Below, piece after piece: positions 16,775 to 27,158 of a stretch of DNA of 64,000 bases. Position numbers and translations under genes: made by a program. Below the pieces are notes generated by a model that searched no databases, had not been told where the DNA came from, and worked only from the letters and a program-made list of their open reading frames with translations. Position 1 is the first letter of the stretch; every line of letters starts with the position of its first letter. This DNA is from Stenotrophomonas rhizophila (lineage in GTDB: Bacteria; Pseudomonadota; Gammaproteobacteria; Xanthomonadales; Xanthomonadaceae), in contig NZ_JACWUO010000005.1 of the NCBI RefSeq assembly GCF_020857975.1, positions 62,001 to 126,000 of the forward strand, given 5' to 3'.

Positions 16775-17932
16775 ATGATCATTTCCGCCCCCGCCGATTA
16801 CCGCGCCGCCGCCCGGCGGCGGCTGCCGCCGTTCCTGTTCCACTACATCGATGGCGGCGCGTATGCCGAGCATACCCTCAAGCGCAATGTCGCCGACCTG
16901 GCCGACATCGCGCTGCGCCAGCGCGTGTTGCGCGACGTGGCCGAGCTGCGCCTGGACACCGAGCTGTTCGGTGAACGCCTGGCGATGCCGGTGGCGTTGG
17001 CCCCGGTCGGCCTGACCGGCATGTATGCGCGGCGCGGCGAAGTGCAGGCGGCGCGGGCAGCGGCCAGCCGCGGCATTCCGTTCACCCTGTCCACCGTGTC
17101 GGTATGCCCGATCGAGGAAGTGGCGGCAGCCATCGAGCGTCCGATGTGGTTCCAGCTGTATGTGCTCAAGGACCGCGGGTTCATGCGCAATGCGCTGGAA
17201 CGTGCCAGGGCGGCAGGGGTGAACACGCTGGTGTTCACCGTGGACATGCCCACGCCCGGCGCGCGCTACCGCGACGCGCATTCGGGCATGAGCGGGCCCC
17301 ACGCGGCGCTGCGGCGCATGCTGCAGGCGGCCACCCATCCGCGCTGGGCGTGGGATGTGGGCCTGCGCGGGCGCCCGCATGACCTGGGCAATATTTCGGC
17401 CTACCGCGGCCACCGGACCGGGTTGGCCGATTACATCGGGTGGCTGGGCGCCAATTTCGATCCGTCCATTGGCTGGAAGGACCTGGAGTGGATCCGTGAG
17501 TTCTGGCCCGGGCCGATGCTGATCAAGGGCATCCTCGATGCAGAGGATGCACGCGATGCGGTGCGCTTCGGCGCCGACGGTATCGTGGTCTCCAACCACG
17601 GCGGGCGCCAGCTCGACGGGGCGTTGTCCACCGCACGGGCGTTGCCGGCGATCGCCGATGCGGTCAAGGGCGAGCTGAAGATCCTGGCCGACTCGGGCAT
17701 CCGCAACGGGCTGGACGTGGTGCGGATGCTGGCGCTCGGCGCCGACAGCGTGCTGCTTGGGCGTGCTTTCGTGTACGCGTTGGCCGCGCAGGGGCAGGGT
17801 GGGGTGGCCAACCTGCTGGATCTGATCGGCAGTGAAATGCGGGTGGCGATGACGCTCACCGGCGCCAGGACTATCGCCGACATCAGCGGCGATGCGTTGG
17901 TCGATGCCGGTCGGCGTCTGGCGGTGCCGTAG
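16775..17932 (+). CDS. lldD: L-lactate dehydrogenase (FMN, quinone-linked)
   Basis: 385-residue member of the alpha-hydroxy acid oxidase family, oxidising L-lactate to pyruvate and passing electrons to the respiratory chain at the inner membrane. The start [20 protein letters not shown] matches LldD of many bacteria, the length is within the usual range, and the catalytic H275 lies in [19 protein letters not shown] and [16 protein letters not shown] are further family blocks. The longer frame upstream has no similarity. No permease or lldR is adjacent, so it may be expressed alone. Confidence 0.92.
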   Translation: MIISAPADYRAAARRRLPPFLFHYIDGGAYAEHTLKRNVADLADIALRQRVLRDVAELRLDTELFGERLAMPVALAPVGLTGMYARRGEVQAARAAASRGIPFTLSTVSVCPIEEVAAAIERPMWFQLYVLKDRGFMRNALERARAAGVNTLVFTVDMPTPGARYRDAHSGMSGPHAALRRMLQAATHPRWAWDVGLRGRPHDLGNISAYRGHRTGLADYIGWLGANFDPSIGWKDLEWIREFWPGPMLIKGILDAEDARDAVRFGADGIVVSNHGGRQLDGALSTARALPAIADAVKGELKILADSGIRNGLDVVRMLALGADSVLLGRAFVYALAAQGQGGVANLLDLIGSEMRVAMTLTGARTIADISGDALVDAGRRLAVP

Positions 17933-17973
17933 CGCCGGGCGCTGGCCGGCAGCCGTTGCCTTTGCTGCCTTTG

Positions 17974-17997
17974 GTAGTGCCGGCCGCTGGCCGGATG
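17974..17997 (+). repeat. SMAG-like palindrome (GTAGTGCCGG type)
   Basis: Same GTAG-TGCCGGCCGCTGGCCGG hairpin as at 5349, again heading a hairpin array. Confidence 0.65.
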
Positions 17998-18011
17998 TTT
18001 TTGCTTTTCCG

Positions 18012-18325
18012 CTTCGCGGTTTTAACGTCAACAGCGTTTCGTGCCCCTACGGGGCGCGAGTCACTTTCTGATGTCGCACATCCGTGTGCGCCACCCTACG
18101 GGCCAGCTACGCTGTTCCGCGCCGCTCCTGCGGCGCTGGTGCTCGTGCAAGAAAGTAACCAAAGAACACGCCCCCGTCCGCTCGCCGTCGGGCTACGCCC
18201 GCCGGTTCCCTGCGCTTCTCGCGTCGGCAAGGGACGGTGCGGAACTCGCTACGCTCAGACACCCGCACCTCTTCGCCCTTGCCGCCGCTGCGATGCTCGG
18301 CTCGCTCCAAGGGGGGGAGGGAGAT
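18012..18325 (+). repeat. modular hairpin-array repeat, copy 2 with 70-bp hairpin insert
   Basis: Matches 5402-5640 but carries an extra 70 bp (18070-18139) inside the second stem. The insert consists largely of two hairpins: CGCACA-TCCG-TGTGCG (18075-18090) and GCGCCGC-TCCT-GCGGCGC (18119-18136). The outer stem still has ACTTTCT (18063-18069) opposite AGAAAGT (18150-18156). The loop of the first hairpin is TAC instead of TTC. The 17933-18787 gap, again between converging genes, holds only repeats. Confidence 0.75.
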
Positions 18326-18385
<60 letters not shown>

Positions 18386-18427
18386 CCGCAGTCTGACCTT
18401 GCTCCAGTTCTTGGCAACCCCGTTGCA

Positions 18428-18496
18428 GTAGGTCCGACCCGTGGTCGGACATGCTTCGTCTCGGCATCACGTTGTCCGAGCATGGCTCGGACCTAC
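18428..18496 (+). repeat. inverted SMAG dimer
   Basis: GTAGGTCCGACCCGTGGTCG at one end and GTCCGAGCATGGCTCGGAC then CTAC at the other, nearly the same as 5742-5810. Confidence 0.8.
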
Positions 18497-18526
18497 GCTT
18501 TCCGGTGCGTGCCAGCCATGTGTGGA

Positions 18527-18632
18527 GGGTTGGCGTGGGTGGGTTGGCGGGACTGTCGAAAACATGGATGTTTTCGCCAAGCCCCCACGGATGGGTTCAC
18601 GGCGTGTCCCGCCAACCCACCCGCGCCAGCCC
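18527..18632 (+). repeat. long inverted-repeat element, copy B
   Basis: Arms 18527-18553 and 18606-18632 (27 bp) pair apart from T-G positions that are wobbles in plus-strand RNA. The core GAAAACAT-GG-ATGTTTTC and CCAAGCCCCCACGGATGGG follows. The arm sequence differs from copy A but still pairs. Confidence 0.85.
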
Positions 18633-18787
18633 AATCAGCGCAGACATCGGCCACTGCTTTTGATCTGAGGCCGTAGTTCGCAGCTGGCCTCCCGGAATCT
18701 GCAGGTTTATGCACCAAGGCGCTGCCCGGGTGCGCCAACCGTATCGGCATAGCAACCCTGTCATAGGCCGCTGCGCCGCACAGGCAA

Positions 18788-19105
18788 TTACTCGCAACGC
18801 ACGGCAGTAATCACATTGCCCTTGTCGATGAACACCCGCAGCCGGTCCTGGCGCAGGTCGCGGGTGGTGATGGTTTCCGGGCCGATCGGGTTGACCAGGC
18901 CGGCGCCGCTCTGCGCGGCCAGCCTGCGCATGTTGGCTTCATCGGCCGGCTGGCCGACTGCCCAGTCCAGACCCTGTGCCTTGCACAGGCCCCGGCCGGC
19001 GACCGCAGAGCCCGGGCTGCTGACGCAGGCGCTCAGGGCCAGGCTGCCGGCGATGGCCAGCACGGGGAACAGACGGCGGGACAGTGCATTACGGGAAAGG
19101 GACAT
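18788..19105 (-). CDS. peptidase inhibitor I78-family lipoprotein
   Basis: 105 residues: a signal peptide with lipobox LALSAC (cysteine about residue 27), then an I78-type domain. The signature is GPETITTRDLRQDRLRVFID and a terminal VRC. Such proteins are elastase-inhibitor-like small periplasmic or outer-membrane lipoproteins, likely protecting against the cell's own or foreign serine proteases. It converges with lldD across the repeat region. Its upstream neighbour is divergent. No operon partner. Confidence 0.85.
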   Translation of the reverse strand: MSLSRNALSRRLFPVLAIAGSLALSACVSSPGSAVAGRGLCKAQGLDWAVGQPADEANMRRLAAQSGAGLVNPIGPETITTRDLRQDRLRVFIDKGNVITAVRCE

Positions 19106-19210
19106 CGGGACGCTCCTGCGGAATCAGGCACCGACCTTACCATCGCCACCGGCAGGGCCGTGTGCGCGCCCGGCTACACTATGCGCTGCCCTTGCCGACC
19201 CGGAGCCGCC

Positions 19211-19705
19211 GTGCTGCACGTGTTCATGCTGGGCGGGCGCCACCCGCACGCCCGCATCGAAGTCCATGACGTGGCCTTCGCCAATGTCGAGCGCATCGAA
19301 GATGCCTACCCGCAGCTGCGCCGTGACTGGTTCGGCCAGGCCAAGGGGCTGCACCTGGATGGCTGGCTGGCGGTGGATGGGGTGGAGGACTGCAAGGTCG
19401 AGTTCGCCGATACCGCACCGGCGGCCGATGCGCCGCGCCTGTTCTTCGTCAACCTCGGCGGCTATGTGCCGCAGTCGCTGGGCGAGGTGCACGATTACCG
19501 GCTGCTGCTGGCCGCCGATGCGCAGCAGGCCAGGCTCAAGGCCAGGCAGTTGTGGGACGCGCAATGGGCGGCACCGCATACCGACGCGCTGATCGAAGTC
19601 GATGACTGCATCGCCATCGACCAGGTCGGCGGCCGCCACGTGCAGCTGCGCCGTGCCCCGCACCAGGGCATCGCCCTGGTCAGCGACTACATCGTGATCG
19701 GCTGA
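19211..19705 (+). CDS. DUF1543-family protein
   Basis: 164 residues with a GTG start. MLGGRHPHARIEVHDVAFAN then IEDAYPQLRRDWFG is the typical DUF1543 opening, and the C-terminal half repeats the pattern weakly (IEVDDCIAIDQVGGRHVQL). The family has no known function. The GTG is chosen because family similarity starts at LHVFMLGG; the ATG further upstream adds unrelated residues. A 7-bp hairpin (19715-19733) follows the stop. Confidence 0.8.
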   Translation: MLHVFMLGGRHPHARIEVHDVAFANVERIEDAYPQLRRDWFGQAKGLHLDGWLAVDGVEDCKVEFADTAPAADAPRLFFVNLGGYVPQSLGEVHDYRLLLAADAQQARLKARQLWDAQWAAPHTDALIEVDDCIAIDQVGGRHVQLRRAPHQGIALVSDYIVIG

Positions 19706-19823
19706 CGGTTGCAGGCGTGCGGGCAGCGCACGCACGGGATTGCCCCGCTGCAGGCGCGGGCGCATAGTGTCGCGGCCATGTGAAAGATGGCGTGGTATCA
19801 CTCTTGAGACGGACGAATAGACG

Positions 19824-20450
19824 ATGCACAACGCAAGGTTCCGCGGGTTGCTGGCGCTAGCCCTGGGCTCATGCCTGCTGTCGGCCACGGCCGCCGCGGC
19901 CGATGCCCCGGTGTTCGGCGGCTGGCGCAAGCTGCATTCGGCCAATGGTGCCGAACCGATGCTGCAGGACCTGCCGTTCGCGGTGCTGCCGCAGGCCGCG
20001 GCCAAGGGCGCGCGGTTTGCCATTTTCGACCGCGAAAGCAGGCGTGTGGTGTGCTGCCTGGTGGTGGACAGCGAGCGGCTGGATGCGATCAGCCTGGAAA
20101 CCCGCTACCGGCTGCCCGGGGTGTGGATTGCCGACCTGCTCGGCAGCGAGGACTACAACGCGCGCCGCGGCCAGCCCCAGGTGTATGCGATGAAGCGCGA
20201 CGGCGCGCTGGTCGGCTACGCCTTCAGCGATGCGCTGGGCGCCTACAGCGACCTGGGCGGGCTGTTGCTGCCGGCCAATGCCACCCTCGATGCGGCCGGG
20301 GCGGTCGTGCTGGGCACCGACAGCTACCGGCTGCAGTTTCAGTCGTTGCCGCTGGCCGATGAGAACGGCGCACTGGACCGCTATACGCTGCAGCCGGCCG
20401 CTGCCGGCGCGGCGCCGGTGGTGGTGGAAGTGCCGTTCAGTACGTACTGA
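19824..20450 (+). CDS. secreted hypothetical protein
   Basis: 208 residues with a signal peptide (MHNARFRGLL...SATAAAA, about 25 residues). The mature part has no motif I recognise; it contains a VVCCLVV cysteine pair at about residue 76 and looks beta-rich. Codon use matches neighbours, so it is probably a real gene. It lies 13 bp before the CDP-diacylglycerol pyrophosphatase gene and may share its transcript. Confidence 0.75.
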   Translation: MHNARFRGLLALALGSCLLSATAAAADAPVFGGWRKLHSANGAEPMLQDLPFAVLPQAAAKGARFAIFDRESRRVVCCLVVDSERLDAISLETRYRLPGVWIADLLGSEDYNARRGQPQVYAMKRDGALVGYAFSDALGAYSDLGGLLLPANATLDAAGAVVLGTDSYRLQFQSLPLADENGALDRYTLQPAAAGAAPVVVEVPFSTY

Positions 20451-20463
20451 ACCGCGCATCCTC

Positions 20464-21261
20464 GTGCCCGCTCTTCGCCTGCTGCTGTGTTCCCTGCCGT
20501 TGCTGCTGGCCGCCTGCGCCACATCGCCGGCCCAGGCGCCGGCCGCAAAGCGCCCGGTCAACCCCGATGCGCTGTGGGGGTTGATCCAGCGCGATTGCGT
20601 CGGCGCGGGCACCCCGCGCGGGGATTGCCTGGCCGTGGCCGCCGAACCGGGCCGCCGCGATGTGCTGTTGAAGGACGCGCACGGCCGGTTCCAGTTCCTG
20701 CTGTTGCCGCTGGACCGTATCAGCGGCATCGAAAGCCCGGCCCTGCTGCGCGCCGATGCGCCGAACTATTTTGCCGCCGCCTGGGAGGCGCGCTGGCGCA
20801 CCGGTCGCGCGCTGGGGCGGCCGCTGCCGCGCGAGGTGGCCAGCCTGGCCCTGAACTCGCCGCAGGGGCGTTCGCAGCACCAGCTGCATATCCACGTGGA
20901 CTGCCTGCGCGCCGACGTGCTGGCCCAGCTGCAGCGCATGGGCGGGGCGATCGGCAGCCAGTGGCAGCCGCTGCCCGAACCGCTGCGTGGCCATCGCTAC
21001 CAGGCCCGGCGCCTGCGCGGGGCGCAGCTACAGGACAACCCGGTGCAACTGCTGGCGACCGAACTGGCCGGGGCGGCCGATCTGCGCAACTGGTCGCTGG
21101 TGGTCAGTGGCAGCCGCCAACCCGATGGCACGCCGGGTTTCCTGCTGCTGGCCACGCGGGTGGATGCGGCCAGCGGCAACCAGGCCAGCGGCGAAGAGCT
21201 GCAGGACCACGCGTGCGCCGTAGTGACCGGCGCGGGCGGGCCGCTGGACGGCGTGCGCTGA
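20464..21261 (+). CDS. cdh: CDP-diacylglycerol pyrophosphatase
   Basis: 265 residues, GTG start. The first 20 residues form a lipoprotein-like signal (LLLAAC). The rest is the Cdh family, HIT-like enzymes that split CDP-diacylglycerol to phosphatidate and CMP. The histidine motif is HQLHIHVDCL at about residues 139-148, with LWGLIQRDCVG and FLLLPLDRISGIESP earlier. The start rests on the signal peptide beginning right after the previous gene; no strong ribosome site is present. Confidence 0.88.
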   Translation: MPALRLLLCSLPLLLAACATSPAQAPAAKRPVNPDALWGLIQRDCVGAGTPRGDCLAVAAEPGRRDVLLKDAHGRFQFLLLPLDRISGIESPALLRADAPNYFAAAWEARWRTGRALGRPLPREVASLALNSPQGRSQHQLHIHVDCLRADVLAQLQRMGGAIGSQWQPLPEPLRGHRYQARRLRGAQLQDNPVQLLATELAGAADLRNWSLVVSGSRQPDGTPGFLLLATRVDAASGNQASGEELQDHACAVVTGAGGPLDGVR

Positions 21262-21349
21262 GCAGCGCCATCGCTGGGCTATCATGCCGCCTCTCGACAG
21301 GCGCCATGCGGCGCGCAGGATGCGATCCATGGCAAGGAAGCGTGACCCG

Positions 21350-22219
21350 ATGTACCCCCGTCTGATCCTGGCCGCGCTGTGTGCATTGGGCGCCGACGTC
21401 GGCCTCGCCGCCGGGGCCACCGACCGTGCCGGCAACCGGCTGGAGGCGCTGATCGAGCAACCGGCGCCCAAGACCCCGGATGCGGACGACCGCGACGCCT
21501 CGCCGCGCTACTGCACTGCCGACCACCAGTGGTGCGTGCGCACCCGCGCCGACGGCGAGGACAGCACCGCCCAGCTGGAGGTGGAGCATCGGGTGGCGGG
21601 CGAAGCCGCGCCGCGCATGCGCTTCGTGCCGCTGACGGCGCTCGATGAATCCGGCAGCGCGCGGCCATGGCCGTTCATCGTGCGCATGGCGCCGGGGATC
21701 GGTGCGCCGCGGGTGCCGGCCGATGCGGTCCAGGCACAGCTGCAGAACGTATTGGTGGGCGTGCTCGACGAGGCCACCACCAGCTACTCCGGCGGCGGCG
21801 CCAGCGCTTCGGAGGTGCGACTGGCGCGGATCTACCACCAGGACGACGGCGTCCAGGTGGACGCGGATGTCCTGATCCTGCCGGCCAACGGCAGCGAGAT
21901 GATCCGCGCGTGTTTCAGCGAGGCCGACAGGACGCAGCGGGCCGGTGCCTGCCATGACGAGTACAGCTTTTCCGCCGAGCTGACCCTGGACCCGGCCGGG
22001 CAGGGCATGCCGGTGCTGCGCTACCGCACCACCGCCACCCGCTACCCGGCGGGGGTTTCGCGGCGCGAGGATTCGCTGGCCAAACCACCGCTGCGGCGCA
22101 AGGACCTGCGCACCGAGACCGTGGCCGCCTGCTCGTTCCTGCGTGTGCTGCACTTCGATGGCGCCCGCTACCAGCCGGATGCCCCGTTGCCGGACTGCGC
22201 ACACTACCCCACGCTGTAA
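21350..22219 (+). CDS. secreted hypothetical protein
   Basis: 289 residues with a signal peptide (MYPRLILAALCALGADVGLA). The mature protein has paired cysteines (YCTADHQWC; later CFSEADRTQRAGAC; near the end CSFLR and PDCAHY), suggesting disulphides in the periplasm or outside. I do not recognise a domain. An AAGGAAG ribosome site lies 10-12 bp before the chosen ATG; upstream ATGs in frame add no leader. It follows cdh by about 90 bp on the same strand. Confidence 0.75.
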   Translation: MYPRLILAALCALGADVGLAAGATDRAGNRLEALIEQPAPKTPDADDRDASPRYCTADHQWCVRTRADGEDSTAQLEVEHRVAGEAAPRMRFVPLTALDESGSARPWPFIVRMAPGIGAPRVPADAVQAQLQNVLVGVLDEATTSYSGGGASASEVRLARIYHQDDGVQVDADVLILPANGSEMIRACFSEADRTQRAGACHDEYSFSAELTLDPAGQGMPVLRYRTTATRYPAGVSRREDSLAKPPLRRKDLRTETVAACSFLRVLHFDGARYQPDAPLPDCAHYPTL

Positions 22220-22362
22220 CCGGTAGCGCCAGTTCAGGCCAGATGCATGCGGTCCGTGATCCACGGTCGCACATTCGCCATGGAGCCACGTTATAGTGCC
22301 CGATCAATGCAGTGCCCGCTTTCGCGCCCGGGCTGTCTGGCGCTTCGTACCTGACCTAATCC

Positions 22363-23136
22363 ATGACTGCTGAAACGACCTCTTCGCCGGCCGACCAGGC
22401 CCCGTCCTCCGGCCCGCTGTTCTACCGCGAACCGCTGCCGCTGCAATCGGACAAGCATGCCGCCTGGCGCCTGCTGCCCGGTTCGCTGGCCTTCGCCGCG
22501 CAGACCAACGCCATCCCGGCGGTGGCCGGTGAGTTCGGCATGGCCGCCCAGCACTTCCCGATCCTGTTCACCGGCAAGGATGCCGCGCCGATCGTGGCGG
22601 TGGGCCTGGCCCGCGACAACCTGTTCGTCCGCGACGGCGTGTGGGCCGAGGACACCTACGCCCCGGCCTACCTGCGCCGCTACCCGTTCGTGTTCATGCA
22701 GTCCGAGGCCGATGACAACTACCTGCTGGCCATCGACGCCCAGGCCGAGCACCTCAATCAGGGCGGCAGCGATGAAGGCGAGCCGCTGTTCGTCGACGGC
22801 AAGGCCACCGAGCTGGTCGACAACGCGATGCGCTTCTGCGCCGACTTCACCCGCGAGCACGAAATGACCCGGCAGTTCAGCGCCGCGCTGGTCGAACAGG
22901 ACCTGCTGGTGGAACGCAGCATCGATGTGACCTTGAACACCGGCGAGAAGATGTCGGTCAATGGCTTCCACGTGGTGGATGTGGAAAAGCTGGCCAAGCT
23001 GCCCGATGCGGTGGTGCTGGCCTGGCACCGCAATGGCTACCTGGCGCTGGTGCACCATCACCTGAGCTCGCTGGCGCGCTTCAGCGCACTGGTCAAGCGC
23101 CAGAGCGAACTGACCGCGGCCACGCCGGCGGCCTGA
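22363..23136 (+). CDS. SapC-family protein
   Basis: 257 residues of the SapC family (first named in Campylobacter S-layer clusters; function unsettled). Conserved blocks visible: FAAQTNAIPAVAGEFGMAAQ, HFPILFTG, YLRRYPFVFMQ, EPLFVDGKAT and NGFHVVDVEKLAKLPD. No signal peptide or membrane span is seen, so it is probably cytoplasmic. In Proteobacteria it often lies near TonB receptors or tryptophan halogenases; here it stands alone and ends at a strong hairpin. Confidence 0.85.
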   Translation: MTAETTSSPADQAPSSGPLFYREPLPLQSDKHAAWRLLPGSLAFAAQTNAIPAVAGEFGMAAQHFPILFTGKDAAPIVAVGLARDNLFVRDGVWAEDTYAPAYLRRYPFVFMQSEADDNYLLAIDAQAEHLNQGGSDEGEPLFVDGKATELVDNAMRFCADFTREHEMTRQFSAALVEQDLLVERSIDVTLNTGEKMSVNGFHVVDVEKLAKLPDAVVLAWHRNGYLALVHHHLSSLARFSALVKRQSELTAATPAA

Positions 23137-23159
23137 TCGCGCGCTGCAGCAACACCAGG

Positions 23160-23190
23160 CGTTCCGCCGGACGCAACGTCCGGCGGAACG
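23160..23190 (+). terminator. hairpin terminator after the SapC-family gene
   Basis: CGTTCCGCCGGACG-CAA-CGTCCGGCGGAACG, a perfect 14-bp stem 24 bp after the stop and between convergent genes. The T-run is short (GTTCTG), so efficiency is uncertain. Confidence 0.75.
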
Positions 23191-23227
23191 GTTCTGATGG
23201 GGCGGCCCGCCCGCATCCGCAGGGGCC

Positions 23228-24229
23228 TCAGATCATCTGCACCACGACTTTGCCCTTGGCACGTCCGCCTGCCACGTAGGCCAGCGCGTCATGCGTGTCG
23301 GCGAACGGGAACACCTTGTCGATGACCGGGCGGATCGAGCCGGCCTCCACCAGCGCGGTGATCTGGCGCAACTGCGCCCCGTCGGCGCGCATGAACACGA
23401 AGGTGTAGGTAACGCTCTTCCTTTTTGCCTTGCGCCGGATGCCGGAACTGAGCAGGCGCACTGCCTGCCGGAGCGGCCAGGCCAATCCCCGCGCGGCGGC
23501 GAATGCCGGGGTGGGCGGCCCGGAGATGGAGATCAGGTGCCCGCCGGGCCTGAGAATCTGCAGCGATTTCTTCAGTTCATCGTTGCCAAGGCTGTGCAGC
23601 ACCACATCGTAGTCATGCAGCACGCTGGCAAAGTCTTCCTTGCGGTAATCGATGACCCGGTCTGCGCCCAGCGACGTCACCAGTTCGACGTTGGCCGTGC
23701 TGGTGCTCGTCGCCACGAAGGCCCCCAGATGCTTGGCCAACTGGATGGCGACGGTGCCTACGCCACCGGAACCGGCCTGGATGAAGACCTTCTGTCCCTT
23801 TTTCAGCTTCGCCGTTTCCACCAGCACCTGCCAGGCGGTCAGCGCCACCAGGGGCAGCGAGGCGGTTTCGCCCATGCCGAGATTCCCGGGCTTGGGCGCC
23901 AGCGACCAGGCCTTGACGGCAATCAACTCGGCGAACGCGCCGATGCGGTCATCGTCCGGGCGCGCGTAGACTTCGTCGCCAGGACGGAAGTTTCCGACGG
24001 CGGCGCCCACCCGCACTACCGTGCCGGCCAGGTCGTTACCCAGGATCAAGGGCAGGCGGTAGGGCAGGATGAGTTTGAACTCCCCCGTTCTGATCTTGAG
24101 GTCCAGCGCGTTGACGCTCGCGGCGTGGATCCGGACCAGGACGTCGTCGTCTCCCACCTGCGGCTCGGCCACCTCAGTGACATGGCCCGGCTGCTGCTTC
24201 CCGTACCGCTCGATGACGAATGCTTTCAT
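23228..24229 (-). CDS. NADP-dependent quinone oxidoreductase-like MDR protein
   Basis: 333 residues of the medium-chain dehydrogenase/reductase superfamily, zinc-free quinone reductase branch. GroES-like N-terminal half (DVLVRIHAASVNALDLKIRTG), nucleotide fold with VFIQAGSGGVGTVAIQLAK around residues 143-161, and a C-terminal FPFADTHDALAYVAGGRAKG. The usual zinc ligands are absent. It probably reduces quinones or alpha,beta-unsaturated carbonyls. Last gene of the OYE-SDR-MDR unit divergent from TetR. Confidence 0.88.
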   Translation of the reverse strand: MKAFVIERYGKQQPGHVTEVAEPQVGDDDVLVRIHAASVNALDLKIRTGEFKLILPYRLPLILGNDLAGTVVRVGAAVGNFRPGDEVYARPDDDRIGAFAELIAVKAWSLAPKPGNLGMGETASLPLVALTAWQVLVETAKLKKGQKVFIQAGSGGVGTVAIQLAKHLGAFVATSTSTANVELVTSLGADRVIDYRKEDFASVLHDYDVVLHSLGNDELKKSLQILRPGGHLISISGPPTPAFAAARGLAWPLRQAVRLLSSGIRRKAKRKSVTYTFVFMRADGAQLRQITALVEAGSIRPVIDKVFPFADTHDALAYVAGGRAKGKVVVQMI

Positions 24230-24286
24230 GGGGATGCTTCCTCGCGATGGGTGGATGACAGTGGCTCGGGCCGTGGCTGTGCGTGG

Positions 24287-25075
24287 TCAGGGTGCAGGCT
24301 GGTAGCGTCCGGCCACCTGTGCCTGCCGCAGGTCGGCAAGCAGGCCGCGCCGGGCGCCGTCCAATGCCTCCCAGTTCGCGGCATCCTGCAGCGGCGGAAT
24401 GGTGACTGCTTCGCGACGGTCGAAGCCGACCAGGGCCGCATCGACCAGGTCGTTGACGTCCATCAGGTCGGAAAGGGTGTTGACGTCGATGCCCGCGCGG
24501 TCCCAGATTTCGGTGCGGGTACCGGCAGGCAGGACGGCCTGCACATAGACGCCCTTGGGGGCGAGTTCCAGGCTCAACCCCTGGGACAGGAAGAGCGCGA
24601 ATGCCTTGGTGGCGCCGTAGACGGACATACCAAATTCCGGTGCCAGGCCGACCACCGAGCCGATGTTGACGATCGCGCCTGTGCCGGCCTGCGCCAGGCG
24701 CGGGGCAATGGCACTGGCCAGCCTGACCAGCGCGGTGGTGTTGAGGGTGACCAGGCGGGCGACATCCTCGGTGGATTGATCGATGAAGCGGCCGGACAGC
24801 GCGGCCCCGGCGTTGTTGATCAGGGTCTGGATGCCGGCGTCCTCGCGCAGCCGCGCCTCGACGGTGGCCAGGTCGCCCGGTTGGGTCAGGTCGGCGGGGA
24901 GAATGTCGACATTGGCGCCGGTTTCCTGTTGAAGGCGGGTGGCGAGAATCTCCAGGCGCGCCTTGTCGCGGGCGACCAGGACAAGATCGTGGCCACGGCG
25001 AGCGAAACGCTCGGCATAGACGGCGCCAATGCCGGTGGAAGCGCCGGTGATGAGAACGGTGTGTCGAGTGGTCAT
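24287..25075 (-). CDS. short-chain dehydrogenase/reductase (SDR)
   Basis: 262-residue classical SDR. Cofactor motif TGASTGIG near the N-terminus, NNAG at about residue 88, catalytic Ser in NIGSVVG and the YxxxK pair in YGATK. Arg after the glycine motif region suggests NADP. The start MTTRHTVLITG is chosen; the upstream frame extension has no role. It sits between the OYE gene and the MDR gene, same strand, so likely one operon. Confidence 0.9.
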   Translation of the reverse strand: MTTRHTVLITGASTGIGAVYAERFARRGHDLVLVARDKARLEILATRLQQETGANVDILPADLTQPGDLATVEARLREDAGIQTLINNAGAALSGRFIDQSTEDVARLVTLNTTALVRLASAIAPRLAQAGTGAIVNIGSVVGLAPEFGMSVYGATKAFALFLSQGLSLELAPKGVYVQAVLPAGTRTEIWDRAGIDVNTLSDLMDVNDLVDAALVGFDRREAVTIPPLQDAANWEALDGARRGLLADLRQAQVAGRYQPAP

Positions 25076-25132
25076 GGGTTTCTTCTTGTTTGAATGGTGA
25101 GCCCATGCCGCGGCATGCGGCATGGGCTGTGC

Positions 25133-26233
<1,101 letters not shown>

Positions 26234-26342
26234 CTACGGTTTCGTTGTACGGGGAAGGGGCGGTTCGCGGCGGCGATGTACTGGCGTGCCGCCGTTCCCA
26301 TGAGGAAGCGGGAGGGTTTATTAATGATGTCGATCATAATCT

Positions 26343-26377
26343 TTGGTGTCAACGGGTTTGATGATGGTTGACATCAA
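26343..26377. promoter_or_regulatory. TetR operator-like inverted repeat
   Basis: TTGGTGTCAAC (26343-26353) and GTTGACATCAA (26367-26377) form an 11-bp inverted repeat with one mismatch and a 13-bp spacer. The right arm overlaps TTGACA, a good -35 for the TetR gene, so the regulator would block its own promoter and face the OYE gene on the other side. Confidence 0.65.
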
Positions 26378-26424
26378 TGTATAGTGGCGACGTTAAGGGT
26401 GGAACATCCAGCGAGGTCCGGCAC

Positions 26425-27027
26425 ATGAAGGTGACAAAGGCGCAGGCACAGGCGAATCGGGCGCACATCGTCGCGACGGCCTCGCATCTGTTTCGTGAGC
26501 GCGGTTACGACGGGGTGGGGATCGCCGACCTGATGGCCGCTGCCGGGTTCACCCATGGCGGCTTCTACAAGCATTTCCGTTCCAAGGCCGAGCTGATGGC
26601 CGAAGCGGCCAGCTGCGGCTTCCAACAGGGCACCGCCAGGGTCGACGGCCTGTACGCGCAGGATTTCGTCAGCCACTACCTATCCCGGAAACACCGGGAC
26701 AACCGTGCCGACGGCTGCACGATGGCCGCGCTCAGCGGCGATGCGGCGCGCCAGCCGGCGGCCACCAGGGCGGCTTTTGCGGCCGGCCTGGAAAGCATGC
26801 TGGACGGCCTGGCAAATGGCGCGGGCCCGCCACAGGACGGCAACGACGACGCCGACGCACGCGCCCGGCGTATCGGGATGATCGCGCAGGTGGTGGGCGC
26901 GCTGGTGTTGTCGCGCGCGTGTCCTGACGATTCGCCGCTGGCCGACGAAATCCTCGATGTCTGCCGCACCGCTGTGCTGGCCGGGCTGCCGGCGCCGGCG
27001 CCGCAGCAGGGCGCACCCGCGACTTAG
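26425..27027 (+). CDS. TetR-family transcriptional repressor
   Basis: 200 residues. N-terminal helix-turn-helix: ANRAHIVATASHLFRERGYD, then VGIADLMAAAGFTHGGFYKHF, the hallmark of the NemR-like/AcrR-like subgroup next to OYE genes. The C-terminal ligand domain carries C residues (GCTMAALSGD; RACPDD) that could sense electrophiles, as known for NemR. The ATG starts MKVTKAQAQ; longer frame would begin within the operator. It is divergent from the OYE-SDR-MDR genes. Confidence 0.92.
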   Translation: MKVTKAQAQANRAHIVATASHLFRERGYDGVGIADLMAAAGFTHGGFYKHFRSKAELMAEAASCGFQQGTARVDGLYAQDFVSHYLSRKHRDNRADGCTMAALSGDAARQPAATRAAFAAGLESMLDGLANGAGPPQDGNDDADARARRIGMIAQVVGALVLSRACPDDSPLADEILDVCRTAVLAGLPAPAPQQGAPAT

Positions 27028-27158
27028 GCGCAAAGCCACTATGGATATCGCGGTCGGTCATTTCCGCCGCAGGTGCCCATTCAGCAGACTGGCCTGCCTC
27101 CCCCGGCATGGCCAACGCGCGCCAGCGGCGGGGTGACTCCTCCCACTCTGGAACCTGC